A stretch of DNA of 21,676 nt, taken from assembly GCA_004525055.1 (NCBI GenBank), contig SPDF01000003.1, positions 1-21,676 on the forward strand. The letters run 5' to 3'. This document shows positions 1 through 7,666 of this stretch, piece after piece (positions within the stretch are counted from its first letter, which is position 1; each line of letters begins with the position of its first letter). The DNA comes from Gemmatimonadales bacterium (GTDB lineage Bacteria > Gemmatimonadota > Gemmatimonadetes > Gemmatimonadales > GWC2-71-9). A model generated the notes under the pieces. It did not search any database. It was not told where the DNA came from and saw nothing but the letters and a program-made list of their open reading frames with translations. The position numbers and the translations under genes were made by a program.

Positions 1-15
1 CCTTCAAAGCACACT

Positions 16-36
16 CCCTCTCCAGAAGGGAGAGGG
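16..36. repeat. Intergenic palindrome, CCCTCTCC type
   Basis: An 8-bp inverted repeat, CCCTCTCC (16-23) and GGAGAGGG (29-36), flanks a 5-nt loop and is followed by a G-rich tail (AGGGGTGGGGGT). This composition resembles the dispersed CCCTCTCC/GGAGAGGG intergenic palindromes seen in many GC-rich bacterial genomes. It lies downstream of the response regulator gene. Repetition elsewhere in the genome cannot be seen from this window, so the 'dispersed repeat' label is inference. Confidence 0.45.
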
Positions 37-97
37 GAGCAGGGGTGGGGGTAAGGATGATAGGGAAGTAGGGAGACGGCGGCCGCTGGGATCCTGG

Positions 98-117
98 ACC
101 CCGGCGTTCGCCGGGGT
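98..117. repeat. REP-like hairpin just after the response regulator gene
   Basis: ACCCCGGC (98-105) and GCCGGGGT (110-117) form a perfect 8-bp stem around a GTTC loop, 4 nt beyond the stop of the gene at 122. The shape TGGACC..GTTCG..GGGGTGAC resembles REP-like intergenic hairpins. It could also end transcription of the two-component operon, but there is no T-tract on the minus strand, so it is not a classical intrinsic terminator. Confidence 0.45.
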
Positions 118-121
118 GACA

Positions 122-1504
122 CTATTCTGCCACGGGCAACGCCGTTTCCTCGTACCGGCTCAATTTCCTATATAGGGTGGAGGGGTCGATTCCCAGGACC
201 TCCGCCGCCCGGGTCTTGTTCCCACCCTCTGCCTGCAGCACCCACATGATGTACGCCCGTTCGATCACGTCCAGCGCGGGATTCTTGTACGAACGGTCCG
301 TCACCAGCGGCTCCTTCCGGCGCCGGGTGATCCGCTCGGGGAGGTGCTGGGGCTCGATGAGGGCGCCGCGGGTCAGCACCACCGAGTGCTCCAGGGCGTT
401 CTCGAGTTCGCGCACGTTGCCGGGCCAGTCGTAGACCATCACCGCGTCAAGCGCCTCGGAGGAGAGCGCCTTCGGCTCGGTCCCGGCCTGCGTGGCCATC
501 CCCTGCAGGAACCACTCGACCAGGAGGAGCAGGTCGTCACGCCGGTCGCGCAGCGGCGGAAGATCGAGGGCGATGACGTTCAGCCGATAGAAGAGGTCGG
601 AGCGGAACGTCCCCCGCCGGATCTCCTCTTCGAGCTCCTTGTTCGTCGCGGCGACGATCCGCACGTCCACCGGAATCGCCTCCGTGGCACCGACCGGGAT
701 CACCTCGCGCTCCTGGAGCACGCGGAGCAGCTTGATCTGCAGCGAAGGCGGCATCTCGCCGACCTCGTCCAGGAAGAACGTCCCCCCCCGCGCCGCCGAG
801 AACAGGCCCTGCTTGTCACGCACCGCGCCGGTGAACGATCCCTTCACATGCCCGAAGAGCTCACTCTCCAGCAGGTTCTCCGGCAAGGCGCCACAGTTGA
901 TGCTGAAGAACGGCCCCTCAGCCCGATCGGAGAGGAAGTGAATGTGCCGCGCCACCACTTCCTTGCCGGTGCCGCTCTCACCGCCGATGAGCACGGTGGA
1001 GTCGGTCGGCGCCACCTGTTCCGCGAGCTTGAGCACGTCGAGAAACCGCTTGGACTTCCCGATGGGACGGGTGGTCGTGCCGCGGTCACGCCGCTTGATT
1101 TCCTGCTTCAGCTGCTTGTTTTCCACCCGCACCGAGCGGAACTCGGCAGCCCGCCGAAGAATGGCAAGCAGCTCATCGTTGGCGAACGGCTTCTGGATGT
1201 AGTAGAAGGCGCCGGCATTGACGGCACCGATGGCCGTCTGCAATGAGGCCTGCGCCGTCATCAGGATGACCGGCGTCATCGGATCCTGGTCGCGGGCGGC
1301 CTGCAGGATATCGATGCCGGTCACCTGCGGCATCCGGACGTCGCTCAGGACGATGTCGAATTGGCCGGTGCGAATGGCCTCAAGGCCCGCCTTGCCGCCC
1401 TGGGCGGTGGTGACCTCAAACCCCTCCTTCTTCAGGAGAATGCGGAGGGTGTCGAGGATGCCGGACTCGTCGTCGACAATCAACAATGTGGGCTGGGTGC
1501 TCAT
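122..1504 (-). CDS. pilR: Sigma-54-dependent response regulator, NtrC/PilR type
   Basis: This 460-aa protein has the complete NtrC-family layout. The N-terminal receiver domain (about 1-120) has acidic pocket D11/D12, phosphoacceptor D55 and K105. The AAA+ sigma-54 interaction domain (about 147-375) has Walker A at 174-182, the sigma-54 contact loop written GSFTGA (222-227, Ser where Ala is usual), Walker B LDE at 245-247 and an FRSDLFYRLN segment at 300-309. A Fis-type helix-turn-helix lies near the C-terminus (about 428-450). When phosphorylated, such proteins hydrolyse ATP to open sigma-54 promoters. It overlaps the upstream kinase gene by 4 nt (ATGA), so they form a pair. The name pilR rests on the PilS-like partner and on the sigma-54 promoter before pilB in this window. 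Other NtrC-class roles remain possible; the class is certain, the name is inferred. Confidence 0.85.
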   Translation of the reverse strand: MSTQPTLLIVDDESGILDTLRILLKKEGFEVTTAQGGKAGLEAIRTGQFDIVLSDVRMPQVTGIDILQAARDQDPMTPVILMTAQASLQTAIGAVNAGAFYYIQKPFANDELLAILRRAAEFRSVRVENKQLKQEIKRRDRGTTTRPIGKSKRFLDVLKLAEQVAPTDSTVLIGGESGTGKEVVARHIHFLSDRAEGPFFSINCGALPENLLESELFGHVKGSFTGAVRDKQGLFSAARGGTFFLDEVGEMPPSLQIKLLRVLQEREVIPVGATEAIPVDVRIVAATNKELEEEIRRGTFRSDLFYRLNVIALDLPPLRDRRDDLLLLVEWFLQGMATQAGTEPKALSSEALDAVMVYDWPGNVRELENALEHSVVLTRGALIEPQHLPERITRRRKEPLVTDRSYKNPALDVIERAYIMWVLQAEGGNKTRAAEVLGIDPSTLYRKLSRYEETALPVAE

Positions 1505-3201
1505 TCGTCTTCCTCAGCCGACCATTTGGCGGGCAGGAAAATGGTGAAGGTGGTTCCCTCGCCAACCGTCGAGGCAACCGTAATCAAACCCCGGTGCGCT
1601 TCCACCGCCCGCTGGACGATGGCGAGGCCGAGTCCACTGCCGCCGGGGCGGCCGCTCACGAAGGGCTGGAAGAGCCGGTCGACGATGTCGTCTGGAATCC
1701 CCGGCCCGTCGTCCTTGACGTCGAGACGGATCGGCGACTCGATCCCGCTGCCCCTCGGGACGTCGCTCTGCAGGGCCGGGCCCATGGTCACCGTCACATT
1801 GACCGGTCCGGCCGCAGCCTGTGCCGCGTTCAAGACCAGGTTGGCGATCACGCGGTGCAGGAGGTCTTCGTCGGCATCGATGATGGTCGCCGGACCAGTC
1901 ACCTGCAACACAGTGTCGGCGTGGCACTCCGGGTGAGCCTCCACCAGGTGCACGGCGGCCGTGGCGATCTCACGCAGATCCACCGGCTCGCGGCGTGCCG
2001 CGCGCACCCGTGAGAAATCGAGGAACTCGCTCAGGAGCCGGCTGAGTCGGTCCGCCTCGCGCACGATCAGCGTCGCCAACACTCGCTCGTCTTCGCCGGC
2101 GCCCGTGGCTGCGGCCAGTTGCTCGACCGAGCTCCGGATCGAAGCCAGGGGGTTCCGGATCTCGTGGGCGAGTGACGCGCTCAGGGATGCCACCGCCTCC
2201 AGCCGTTCGGCACGCAGGTGCAGCTCCTGCAGGTGCTTGCTCTCCGAAATATCGTTGAAGAGCGCCGTGACCGATGGATGCTGGGACGTGTCGCGCGCGA
2301 AGGTCGTCGTCATCAGCCCGATCGGAAACGAACTCCCGTCCCCCCGAAAGACGAGGCCCTCGGCCCGGTTCACTTTGCGGCCGCTCCGAATACCGGCCAC
2401 CAGGCAGGCCCAGAGCTCGGAGCTCTTGGACTTGAGGTAATCGAGGATCGGCAGCCCGACTTGGGTGCGCCCGTCGATGTCGAGCAACCGCTCGGCGGTC
2501 GGGTTGATGAACGCCAGTCGCCCGAATCCGTCCACGGTCAACACCCCGGACCGGATATTGAGCAGGATGTCGTCCGCCTCGAGTCGGACCCGCCGCAGTT
2601 CCAGTTGGAGCGTATCCTGCTCGGCACCGGCCTGCCGCAGTCGCGCGCCCAGCGCCGCGACGATGCCGAAGACCGTGTTGAAAATGACGACCTGGCCCCA
2701 GAACGGGAGCCCGAGGCCCCCGCCACCGAGCGTGCCTGCGGTGAAATAGAGCGCGCTGCCCAGGAGCGACACGAGAATCCCGGCCCAGAGCGGCAACAGC
2801 ACCGCGTAGGCGGCCAGCACCACCACATAGAGCGCGGAGAGGGGACTGTTGGCCCCCCCGGTGAAGTGGACGAGGGTGGTGACGAGCCCGAGGTCCACCA
2901 CGGCCTGCACCGTCAGAAAGAACGGGCCCGCCTCACGATTCTTGATCCAGACAGCCCACCAGCCGTACGCGGTGACCGTAAAGGAGAGCAGGACTGAAAT
3001 CGTGACGATGAACGAGATGTCAGGGGAGCGCGTCCAGGACAGCGAGGCGCCGAGCAGCGTGGCCACCGCCAGCACCATCCGCGCGGCGAAGAGCCAGGCG
3101 ATCAGCCGGCGCGGCGAGGGAAGCGCCCATCCCAGCCCCCGGACGCCCGGGGGCGCCGCGACAGGCGTCGCTGCAGCGACGATCGGTGGGACGGGATCCA
3201 T
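1501..3201 (-). CDS. pilS: Membrane sensor histidine kinase, PilS-like
   Basis: This 566-aa kinase would sense a signal in or near the membrane and phosphorylate the regulator at 122-1504. In numbering from the ATG at 3201, about six hydrophobic segments lie between residues 32 and 188. They are followed by a coiled linker, a PAS domain (about 207-315), a HisKA domain with the H-box AHEIRNPL (phospho-His H346) and a HATPase_c domain with an N-box around N458, DDGPGIP at about 497-503 and GGSGLGLAIV at about 520-529. An in-frame GTG at 3225 is possible, but it has no ribosome site. The ATG at 3201 has GAGG a few bases upstream and is preferred. The multi-helix N-terminus plus PAS matches PilS. 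It overlaps the regulator by 4 nt. Confidence 0.82.
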   Translation of the reverse strand: MDPVPPIVAAATPVAAPPGVRGLGWALPSPRRLIAWLFAARMVLAVATLLGASLSWTRSPDISFIVTISVLLSFTVTAYGWWAVWIKNREAGPFFLTVQAVVDLGLVTTLVHFTGGANSPLSALYVVVLAAYAVLLPLWAGILVSLLGSALYFTAGTLGGGGLGLPFWGQVVIFNTVFGIVAALGARLRQAGAEQDTLQLELRRVRLEADDILLNIRSGVLTVDGFGRLAFINPTAERLLDIDGRTQVGLPILDYLKSKSSELWACLVAGIRSGRKVNRAEGLVFRGDGSSFPIGLMTTTFARDTSQHPSVTALFNDISESKHLQELHLRAERLEAVASLSASLAHEIRNPLASIRSSVEQLAAATGAGEDERVLATLIVREADRLSRLLSEFLDFSRVRAARREPVDLREIATAAVHLVEAHPECHADTVLQVTGPATIIDADEDLLHRVIANLVLNAAQAAAGPVNVTVTMGPALQSDVPRGSGIESPIRLDVKDDGPGIPDDIVDRLFQPFVSGRPGGSGLGLAIVQRAVEAHRGLITVASTVGEGTTFTIFLPAKWSAEEDE

Positions 3202-3263
3202 GACACCTCGTCGGGGAGAGAACACAGCGACGCCAGCGGCGCGACGCGGCCACTGATGGCATA

Positions 3264-3293
3264 ATTGTAGGACGCCATGCGTGTCGAGGGCAA
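3264..3293 (-). promoter_or_regulatory. Possible sigma-70-type promoter for the kinase/regulator pair
   Basis: On the minus strand, TTGCCC (3288-3293) and TACAAT (3264-3269, 5 of 6 to TATAAT) are separated by 18 bp. Transcription would begin near 3257, about 55 nt before the kinase ATG. It lies in the divergent gap shared with the plus-strand DUF2461 gene. It was identified by eye only. Confidence 0.35.
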
Positions 3294-3320
3294 GCGATCC
3301 GACAAAGGAGTATCTGCCAC

Positions 3321-4064
3321 ATGCCCACCAAACCAGCGCCGAAGCGAGCCACCTCGGCCTCCTTCGGTCCCGACGCCCTCGCCTTTCTCCGCGCCCTTGC
3401 GCGGCACAACAACCGGGACTGGTTCACCGCCAACAAGACCCGCTACGAGCAGAGCCTGCGAAGGCCGATGGCGGCGCTCGTGGAAGACCTGGATGTCCAC
3501 CTGGCCTCCATCGCGCCCGAAATCATCGGCGACCCGCGCCGTTCGATGTTCCGGATCCATCGCGATGTACGCTTTTCACAGGACAAGTCTCCGTACAAGA
3601 CCAACGCCGGCTGCTGGTTCTACCATCAGGACGCAGGGCGGGGCGTCGGGCAGGATGCCGAAGGGGGCGCCGGGTACTACGTCCATCTGGAGCCGGCCGG
3701 CTGCTTCGTGGCCGGAGGCATCTGGATGCCGGGCGCCGGTGCGCTCGCCAAACTGCGCGCGGCACTCGCGGAGAACCCGGCTGGATTTGCGAAGATTGTT
3801 CGGGCACCAGCGTTCCGGCGGCGGTACGGCCGGCTCAGCGAGGAGGCGATGCTGAAGCGGCTCCCCCGCGGCTTCGAACCGGGACATCCAGCGGAGGAGT
3901 GGCTGCGCTACAAATCGTTCATCGTGTCGCGGGCGCTCACCCCGGCCATGGTGACGAGCCCGCGGCTTGCAGCCATGCTCGCCGCCGACTTCCGGGCGCT
4001 GCGCCCCCTGGTGCGGTGGCTCAACGGCGCCCTCGGGCTGGCGGCACGGGGCCGGCGATATTGA
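3321..4064 (+). CDS. DUF2461 (TIGR02453) family protein
   Basis: This 247-aa soluble protein has the hallmark motifs of the DUF2461 family: NNRDWFxxNKxxYE at about 30-43, RDVRFSQDKSPYKTN at 81-95, a GYYVHLEP segment near 118-125 and GGIWMP near 132-137. No signal peptide or membrane segment is visible. The ATG at 3321 is preceded by AAAGGAG (3304-3310), a good ribosome site about 10 nt upstream. The biochemical role of the family is unknown to me. It is transcribed divergently from the kinase gene and convergently with the ABC efflux operon, so it appears monocistronic. Family assignment is confident; function is not assigned. Confidence 0.85.
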   Translation: MPTKPAPKRATSASFGPDALAFLRALARHNNRDWFTANKTRYEQSLRRPMAALVEDLDVHLASIAPEIIGDPRRSMFRIHRDVRFSQDKSPYKTNAGCWFYHQDAGRGVGQDAEGGAGYYVHLEPAGCFVAGGIWMPGAGALAKLRAALAENPAGFAKIVRAPAFRRRYGRLSEEAMLKRLPRGFEPGHPAEEWLRYKSFIVSRALTPAMVTSPRLAAMLAADFRALRPLVRWLNGALGLAARGRRY

Positions 4065-4074
4065 CCGAACCGAG

Positions 4075-4110
4075 ATTGCTGCGTCGGCCCCTCAGGGGCC
4101 TCCGCGCAAT
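4075..4110. terminator. Hairpin between convergent genes, possible bidirectional terminator
   Basis: A nested inverted repeat runs ATTGC (4075-4079), GCG (4081-4083) and GGCCCC (4086-4091), with a TCA loop, then GGGGCC (4095-4100), CGC (4103-4105) and GCAAT (4106-4110). A one-base bulge and a small internal loop interrupt the stem. It fills most of the 57-nt gap between the convergent genes ending at 4064 and 4122, where a shared terminator would be expected. Neither strand has a T-tract. Confidence 0.5.
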
Positions 4111-4121
4111 GACAGCATGCC

Positions 4122-5252
4122 CTAGTCGATCCGCTTGCTGAAGCGCCGCACGCTGAGCGCGATGAAGAGCGTCGCAAGGACGACAAGCCACAGCGTGGGC
4201 GCCCAGAGTTCCACGACCCCAACGTCCTTCAGAATGATGCCGCGTAGCACCTTCAAGAAGTGGGTCAGCGGGAGCGCGAGGCCGAGCCACTGCGCCGCGA
4301 CCGGCATCGCTTCCCGCGGGAACATGAACCCCGACAAGAGGATATTCGGCAGCAGAAAGAAGTATCCGAGTTGCAGCGCCTGGGCCTGGGTACGGGCCAC
4401 GGTCGAGACGAAGAGGCCCATCCCGAGGCTGGCCACGATGAAGGCAAGGGTCATGAGGTACAACAGGGGCAGGCTTCCACGGATGGGGACGTCGAAGAGC
4501 AACCGTCCCAAGACCAGGATGACCGTCATCTGCACATACCCAACCAACACGAAGGGGAGGATCTTTCCCAGCATCAGGCTGGTCTTATCGATCGGCGTCA
4601 CGATGAGCTGCTCCAGCGTGCCCAGCTCGCGCTCGCGGACGATCGACATGGAGGTGATGAGAATCATGGTGATGGAGAGCAACACGCCGATGATCCCGGG
4701 CACGATGTACACAGCACTCCGGAGCCCTGGGTTGTACCAGGGGCGCACCCGGACTTCGAGCGGTGGCGCGCGGCCGGAGGACCGTGACAGGATGGCGGTG
4801 GAGCGTGCGGCACCGGCCTGGGCGGCGGCGGCCATTGCCGCGCTCGACGCCAGTGGGTCGGCGGCGTCGACGATGACCTGCGCCTGCGCCGTCCGCCCGC
4901 GCCGGAGATCGCTGAGGTAGGTCGGCGGGATCACGACGCCCGCCATGGCGCGGCCGGCGCGGATTTCCTGATCGAGTGCCATCCGGTCCGGCACGTATCC
5001 CACGATGTCAAAATTCCCGGTGTTGCGCAGCTGATCGACCAAGGCCAGGCTCTCGGAACTGCGTGACTCGTCCAGCACCACGGTGGGCAGGTGCCGCACC
5101 TCGGTCTGGATGGCGTAGCCAAACATGGCCAGCTGGAGGGCCGGAATGCCGAGCATCATGGCCAACGTCAACCGATCGCGGCGCATCTGGATGAACTCCT
5201 TCCAGAGCATCGGCCAGATCGTGGAGGCGGCGATTCGTTCGCGGAGGCTCAT
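4122..5252 (-). CDS. ABC-2 type transporter permease, YhhJ/YbhR-like
   Basis: This 376-aa inner-membrane protein has the classical export-type ABC-2 topology. One N-terminal transmembrane helix (about 29-48) is followed by a large extracytoplasmic domain (about 50-180) and five further helices (about 181-202, 231-253, 262-284, 295-312, 348-370). The RERELGTLEQLIVTP segment (206-220) after the second helix is characteristic of the family. It pairs with the ATPase encoded immediately upstream (4-nt ATGA overlap). E. coli YbhF works with two permeases (YbhS and YbhR), but only one is present here, so it probably forms a homodimer. Substrate is unknown; relatives export drugs or other amphipathic compounds. 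Confidence 0.88.
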   Translation of the reverse strand: MSLRERIAASTIWPMLWKEFIQMRRDRLTLAMMLGIPALQLAMFGYAIQTEVRHLPTVVLDESRSSESLALVDQLRNTGNFDIVGYVPDRMALDQEIRAGRAMAGVVIPPTYLSDLRRGRTAQAQVIVDAADPLASSAAMAAAAQAGAARSTAILSRSSGRAPPLEVRVRPWYNPGLRSAVYIVPGIIGVLLSITMILITSMSIVRERELGTLEQLIVTPIDKTSLMLGKILPFVLVGYVQMTVILVLGRLLFDVPIRGSLPLLYLMTLAFIVASLGMGLFVSTVARTQAQALQLGYFFLLPNILLSGFMFPREAMPVAAQWLGLALPLTHFLKVLRGIILKDVGVVELWAPTLWLVVLATLFIALSVRRFSKRID

Positions 5253-5995
5253 ACCGTGACGCCCTCGTCACGGCGCTGCAGTTCGATGAACACATCTTCG
5301 ATACTGGGCTGAGCGAACTGTTGGCGAACCTCTTCCGCCGTGCCGACGGCGATCAGGTGCCCCCGCGAGAGGAAGGCCAGCCGGTGGCACCGCTCCGCCT
5401 CGTCCATGTAGTGGGTGGTCACCATGATGGTGATCCCCCGCCTCGCAAAATCGTAGATCAATTCCCAGAACTGTCGGCGCGCGGCCGGATCGACCCCAGC
5501 CGTCGGCTCATCGAGAAAGAGGACGCGCGGACGGTGCGCCGTGGCGCAAGCAAGCGCCAACCGCTGCTTCCACCCGCCGCTCAGCGTGCCGGCCATCTGG
5601 TGGAGCCGCTCCCCGAACCCCAGCTCCTCCACCAATTCCGCCAGCCGTTGCGCGCGCGTGGCTCCCCGCAGGCCATAGACGGAGGCGTAGAAGCGCATGT
5701 TCTCTTCCACGGTCATGTCGTGATAGAGCCCGAATCGCTGGGACATGTAGCCGATGCGGCGGCGCACCGATTCCGGAGACACCGTCACATCGACGCCGTC
5801 GATGGTCGCGCGCCCACTCGTGGGCGCCATGAGACCGGTCAGCATCCGAATCGTCGTGGTCTTTCCCGACCCGTTGGGGCCGAGTAACCCGAAGACCTCG
5901 CCGCGCTCCACCGTGAGGTCGAGCCCCTCCACGGCGGCTACAGGCCCAAAGACCTTGCGGAGGCCTACGGTGTGAATCGCCGCGTCGTTCGTCAC
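5249..5995 (-). CDS. ABC transporter ATP-binding protein
   Basis: This 248-aa single-domain ATPase energises the adjoining permease. In numbering from the start chosen here, Walker A is GPNGSGKTT (39-47), the Q-loop is at Q86, the signature is LSGGW (138-142, Trp where Gln is usual), Walker B is VLFLDEP (158-164) and the switch His is H195. The reading frame stays open upstream of this start. The GTG at 5995 is chosen because it begins the ATPase domain and makes a GTGA overlap of 4 nt with the HlyD gene stop, the same junction style as the rest of the operon. It overlaps the permease gene by 4 nt. E. coli YbhF has two ATPase domains, but this protein has one. Confidence 0.9.
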   Translation of the reverse strand: MTNDAAIHTVGLRKVFGPVAAVEGLDLTVERGEVFGLLGPNGSGKTTTIRMLTGLMAPTSGRATIDGVDVTVSPESVRRRIGYMSQRFGLYHDMTVEENMRFYASVYGLRGATRAQRLAELVEELGFGERLHQMAGTLSGGWKQRLALACATAHRPRVLFLDEPTAGVDPAARRQFWELIYDFARRGITIMVTTHYMDEAERCHRLAFLSRGHLIAVGTAEEVRQQFAQPSIEDVFIELQRRDEGVTV

Positions 5996-6972
5996 GGCGT
6001 CTGCGCCGGGTGAATGGGAATGGTGACGGTGATCGGCAATCCGGCCTTGAGGAAACCGGCCGAGTCGGGCGCAAAGTAGATCTTCACCCCGAAAACCAGA
6101 TCGGCTCGTTCCTGCTCGGTGAGCGCAATGCGCGGCGTAAATTCCGCCGTCGTACTGATGTGGTCGACCGTGCCGGCGAATCGGGCACCGTTCATACCGT
6201 CGAGCACGCCCACCACCTCCTGGCCGGCCCTGACAAAGGGAAGCACCCGTTCTCCGACGTAGATTCGCGCCCACGGGCGCTGGGCGCGCGCGAGCGTGAC
6301 GGCCGCTTGCCCGGCGCCGACCACTTCGCCCGGCTGCACATGGCGACCAGAGACCACACCGGGCACCGTGGAGATCAGCACCAGTTCCTCCACCGTGGCC
6401 TGCACCGCAGCCACGGCTCCGCGTGCGCTCGCCACCTCTGCGCGTGCCGCCCGGCTCTGCTCCACCCGCGCCCCTTCCCGCAATAGTCGCAAGGTGGCGT
6501 CGGCAGCATCGCGCGTCGCTGCGGCAGACGTCGCCGCCGCCTGTGCATTGTCAAGCTGCTGCTGGCTGATATTGCCGGCCTCCATGAGCCTCAGGGCCCG
6601 CACCAATTCGACCGCCGTCCGCTCGGCCTCTGCGGCAGCAGCGTCCAATTGCGCCTCGGCCCGTTGAAGCTCCGCCGGGCGGGCCCCCCGCTCCAGGTCC
6701 ATCAACTGCGCCTGCGCCGCCTGCAGGCGGGCCTCGCGGATGGCGAGGTCGGGTGCGAGTGTGGCTTGGGTCAGAGTGACCAGCGTGTCGCCCGGGGCGA
6801 CGGCATCTCCCTCCTCCACGAACACCCGAACCACGCGCGAGGCGACGATCGGCCCGATGTCGACCTCATCGACCTGCAGGGTGCCGGTCGCGATGACGTC
6901 ATCCGGCGCGCCGCGGCCACAGGCAGTGAGTGCGGCGATCGTGGCGAACACGATGGTTCGAGCGGAAATCAT
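5992..6972 (-). CDS. HlyD-family periplasmic adaptor lipoprotein
   Basis: This 326-aa membrane fusion protein should link the inner-membrane ABC pump to the periplasm or an outer-membrane channel. The N-terminus is a lipoprotein signal ending LTAC, with lipidated Cys at residue 18. A biotinyl-lipoyl-like beta segment (about 28-70) is followed by a long Ala-, Glu- and Gln-rich helical hairpin (about 73-195). The second lipoyl half (VPGVVSGRHVQPGEVV, about 205-220) and beta-barrel regions follow. The layout resembles YbhG/YhiI. It starts in a 4-nt overlap with the TetR gene stop and ends in a 4-nt overlap with the ATPase gene. No outer-membrane TolC-type gene is present in the window. Confidence 0.87.
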   Translation of the reverse strand: MISARTIVFATIAALTACGRGAPDDVIATGTLQVDEVDIGPIVASRVVRVFVEEGDAVAPGDTLVTLTQATLAPDLAIREARLQAAQAQLMDLERGARPAELQRAEAQLDAAAAEAERTAVELVRALRLMEAGNISQQQLDNAQAAATSAAATRDAADATLRLLREGARVEQSRAARAEVASARGAVAAVQATVEELVLISTVPGVVSGRHVQPGEVVGAGQAAVTLARAQRPWARIYVGERVLPFVRAGQEVVGVLDGMNGARFAGTVDHISTTAEFTPRIALTEQERADLVFGVKIYFAPDSAGFLKAGLPITVTIPIHPAQTP

Positions 6973-7610
6973 GATGGGGTCCTCGTGGGACGGAGCGCCG
7001 AGACGGCGAAGTCAGCTGCGTGCATGGAGAATTCATCGACCCAGCTGGAAGACGGGCCTGCGGTACCGGCACCGACGAGAATCCCGATGGCTGGCCGGGC
7101 CACCTGGAACCAGGCGAGCTGGCTGATAACCGAAATGGCGGCTCGGCGCGGCTCGAGATCGGGACGGAACTGGCCAGCGGCTTGGCCCCGCTCGATGATT
7201 TCATGGAGGCGTCGGAAGAGGGTGGCGGCGAGCCGTGTCAGTTGGCCGGCGGCGTGTTCCGCACCATGATCGAGCAGCTCGCGGACGAAGAGATGGGGAC
7301 GATTGGGGTGCCGGCCGAAGTAGGCCGCCTGGAGCGCCACGAAGGCCCGCACCGCCTGCTCGGGGTCGAGGGCGCCGGCGAGCCGATCCTCTCCCTCGAG
7401 GATCAGGCCCCCGAACGCCCGCTCGAGGACGGCGTGGTAGAGCCCCTGCTTGTCCGGGAAGTAGTAGTACAAGAGAGCTGTGTTGACGCCCGCCGCGCCG
7501 GCGATGGCCTTGATGGTCGTGGACTGGAACCCCCGCCGGGCGAAGAGCAGCTCGGCGGCGTCCAGAATGCTGGTACGGGAGTCGTGGGTGGGGTCGGCCT
7601 TCATGTCCAT
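6969..7610 (-). CDS. TetR/AcrR-family repressor of the ABC efflux operon (CecR-like)
   Basis: This protein of 213 aa (211 if the ATG at 7604 is used) has the TetR helix-turn-helix (about 13-60, with the GFQSTTIKAIAGAAGVNTALLYYYF pattern split over helices 1-3). Its C-terminal ligand domain resembles the CecR/YbiH group. It is the first gene of the operon with HlyD, ATPase and permease, and it overlaps the HlyD gene by 4 nt. This mirrors the E. coli cecR-ybhGFSR arrangement. It presumably represses its own operon through the palindromic site at 7610-7629. There is no Shine-Dalgarno before either possible ATG, and the promoter geometry suggests a leaderless message. The inducer is unknown. Confidence 0.87.
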   Translation of the reverse strand: MDMKADPTHDSRTSILDAAELLFARRGFQSTTIKAIAGAAGVNTALLYYYFPDKQGLYHAVLERAFGGLILEGEDRLAGALDPEQAVRAFVALQAAYFGRHPNRPHLFVRELLDHGAEHAAGQLTRLAATLFRRLHEIIERGQAAGQFRPDLEPRRAAISVISQLAWFQVARPAIGILVGAGTAGPSSSWVDEFSMHAADFAVSALRPTRTPS

Positions 7611-7639
7611 TAATTAATCGTTTAGTTAAACTCTGTCAA
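7610..7639 (-). promoter_or_regulatory. tetR operon promoter and TetR-type operator
   Basis: On the minus strand a perfect -35 TTGACA (7634-7639) is followed 17 bp later by a weak -10 candidate TAATTA (7611-7616). Overlying the spacer and -10 is a 20-bp imperfect inverted repeat (7610-7629). Its half-sites TTAACTAAAC and GATTAATTAA match at 8 of 10 positions, the size and AT-rich style of TetR operators. The region is markedly AT-rich against its surroundings. The expected transcription start, near 7604, coincides with the second in-frame ATG. Confidence 0.6.
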
Positions 7640-7666
7640 GGGAACCCGCGCCGCCATGATCAGGGG

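Noticed and set aside
5996..6274. Upstream extension of the ABC ATPase frame
   Set aside because: It lies inside the HlyD gene in another frame; the ATPase domain begins at the GTG at 5995.
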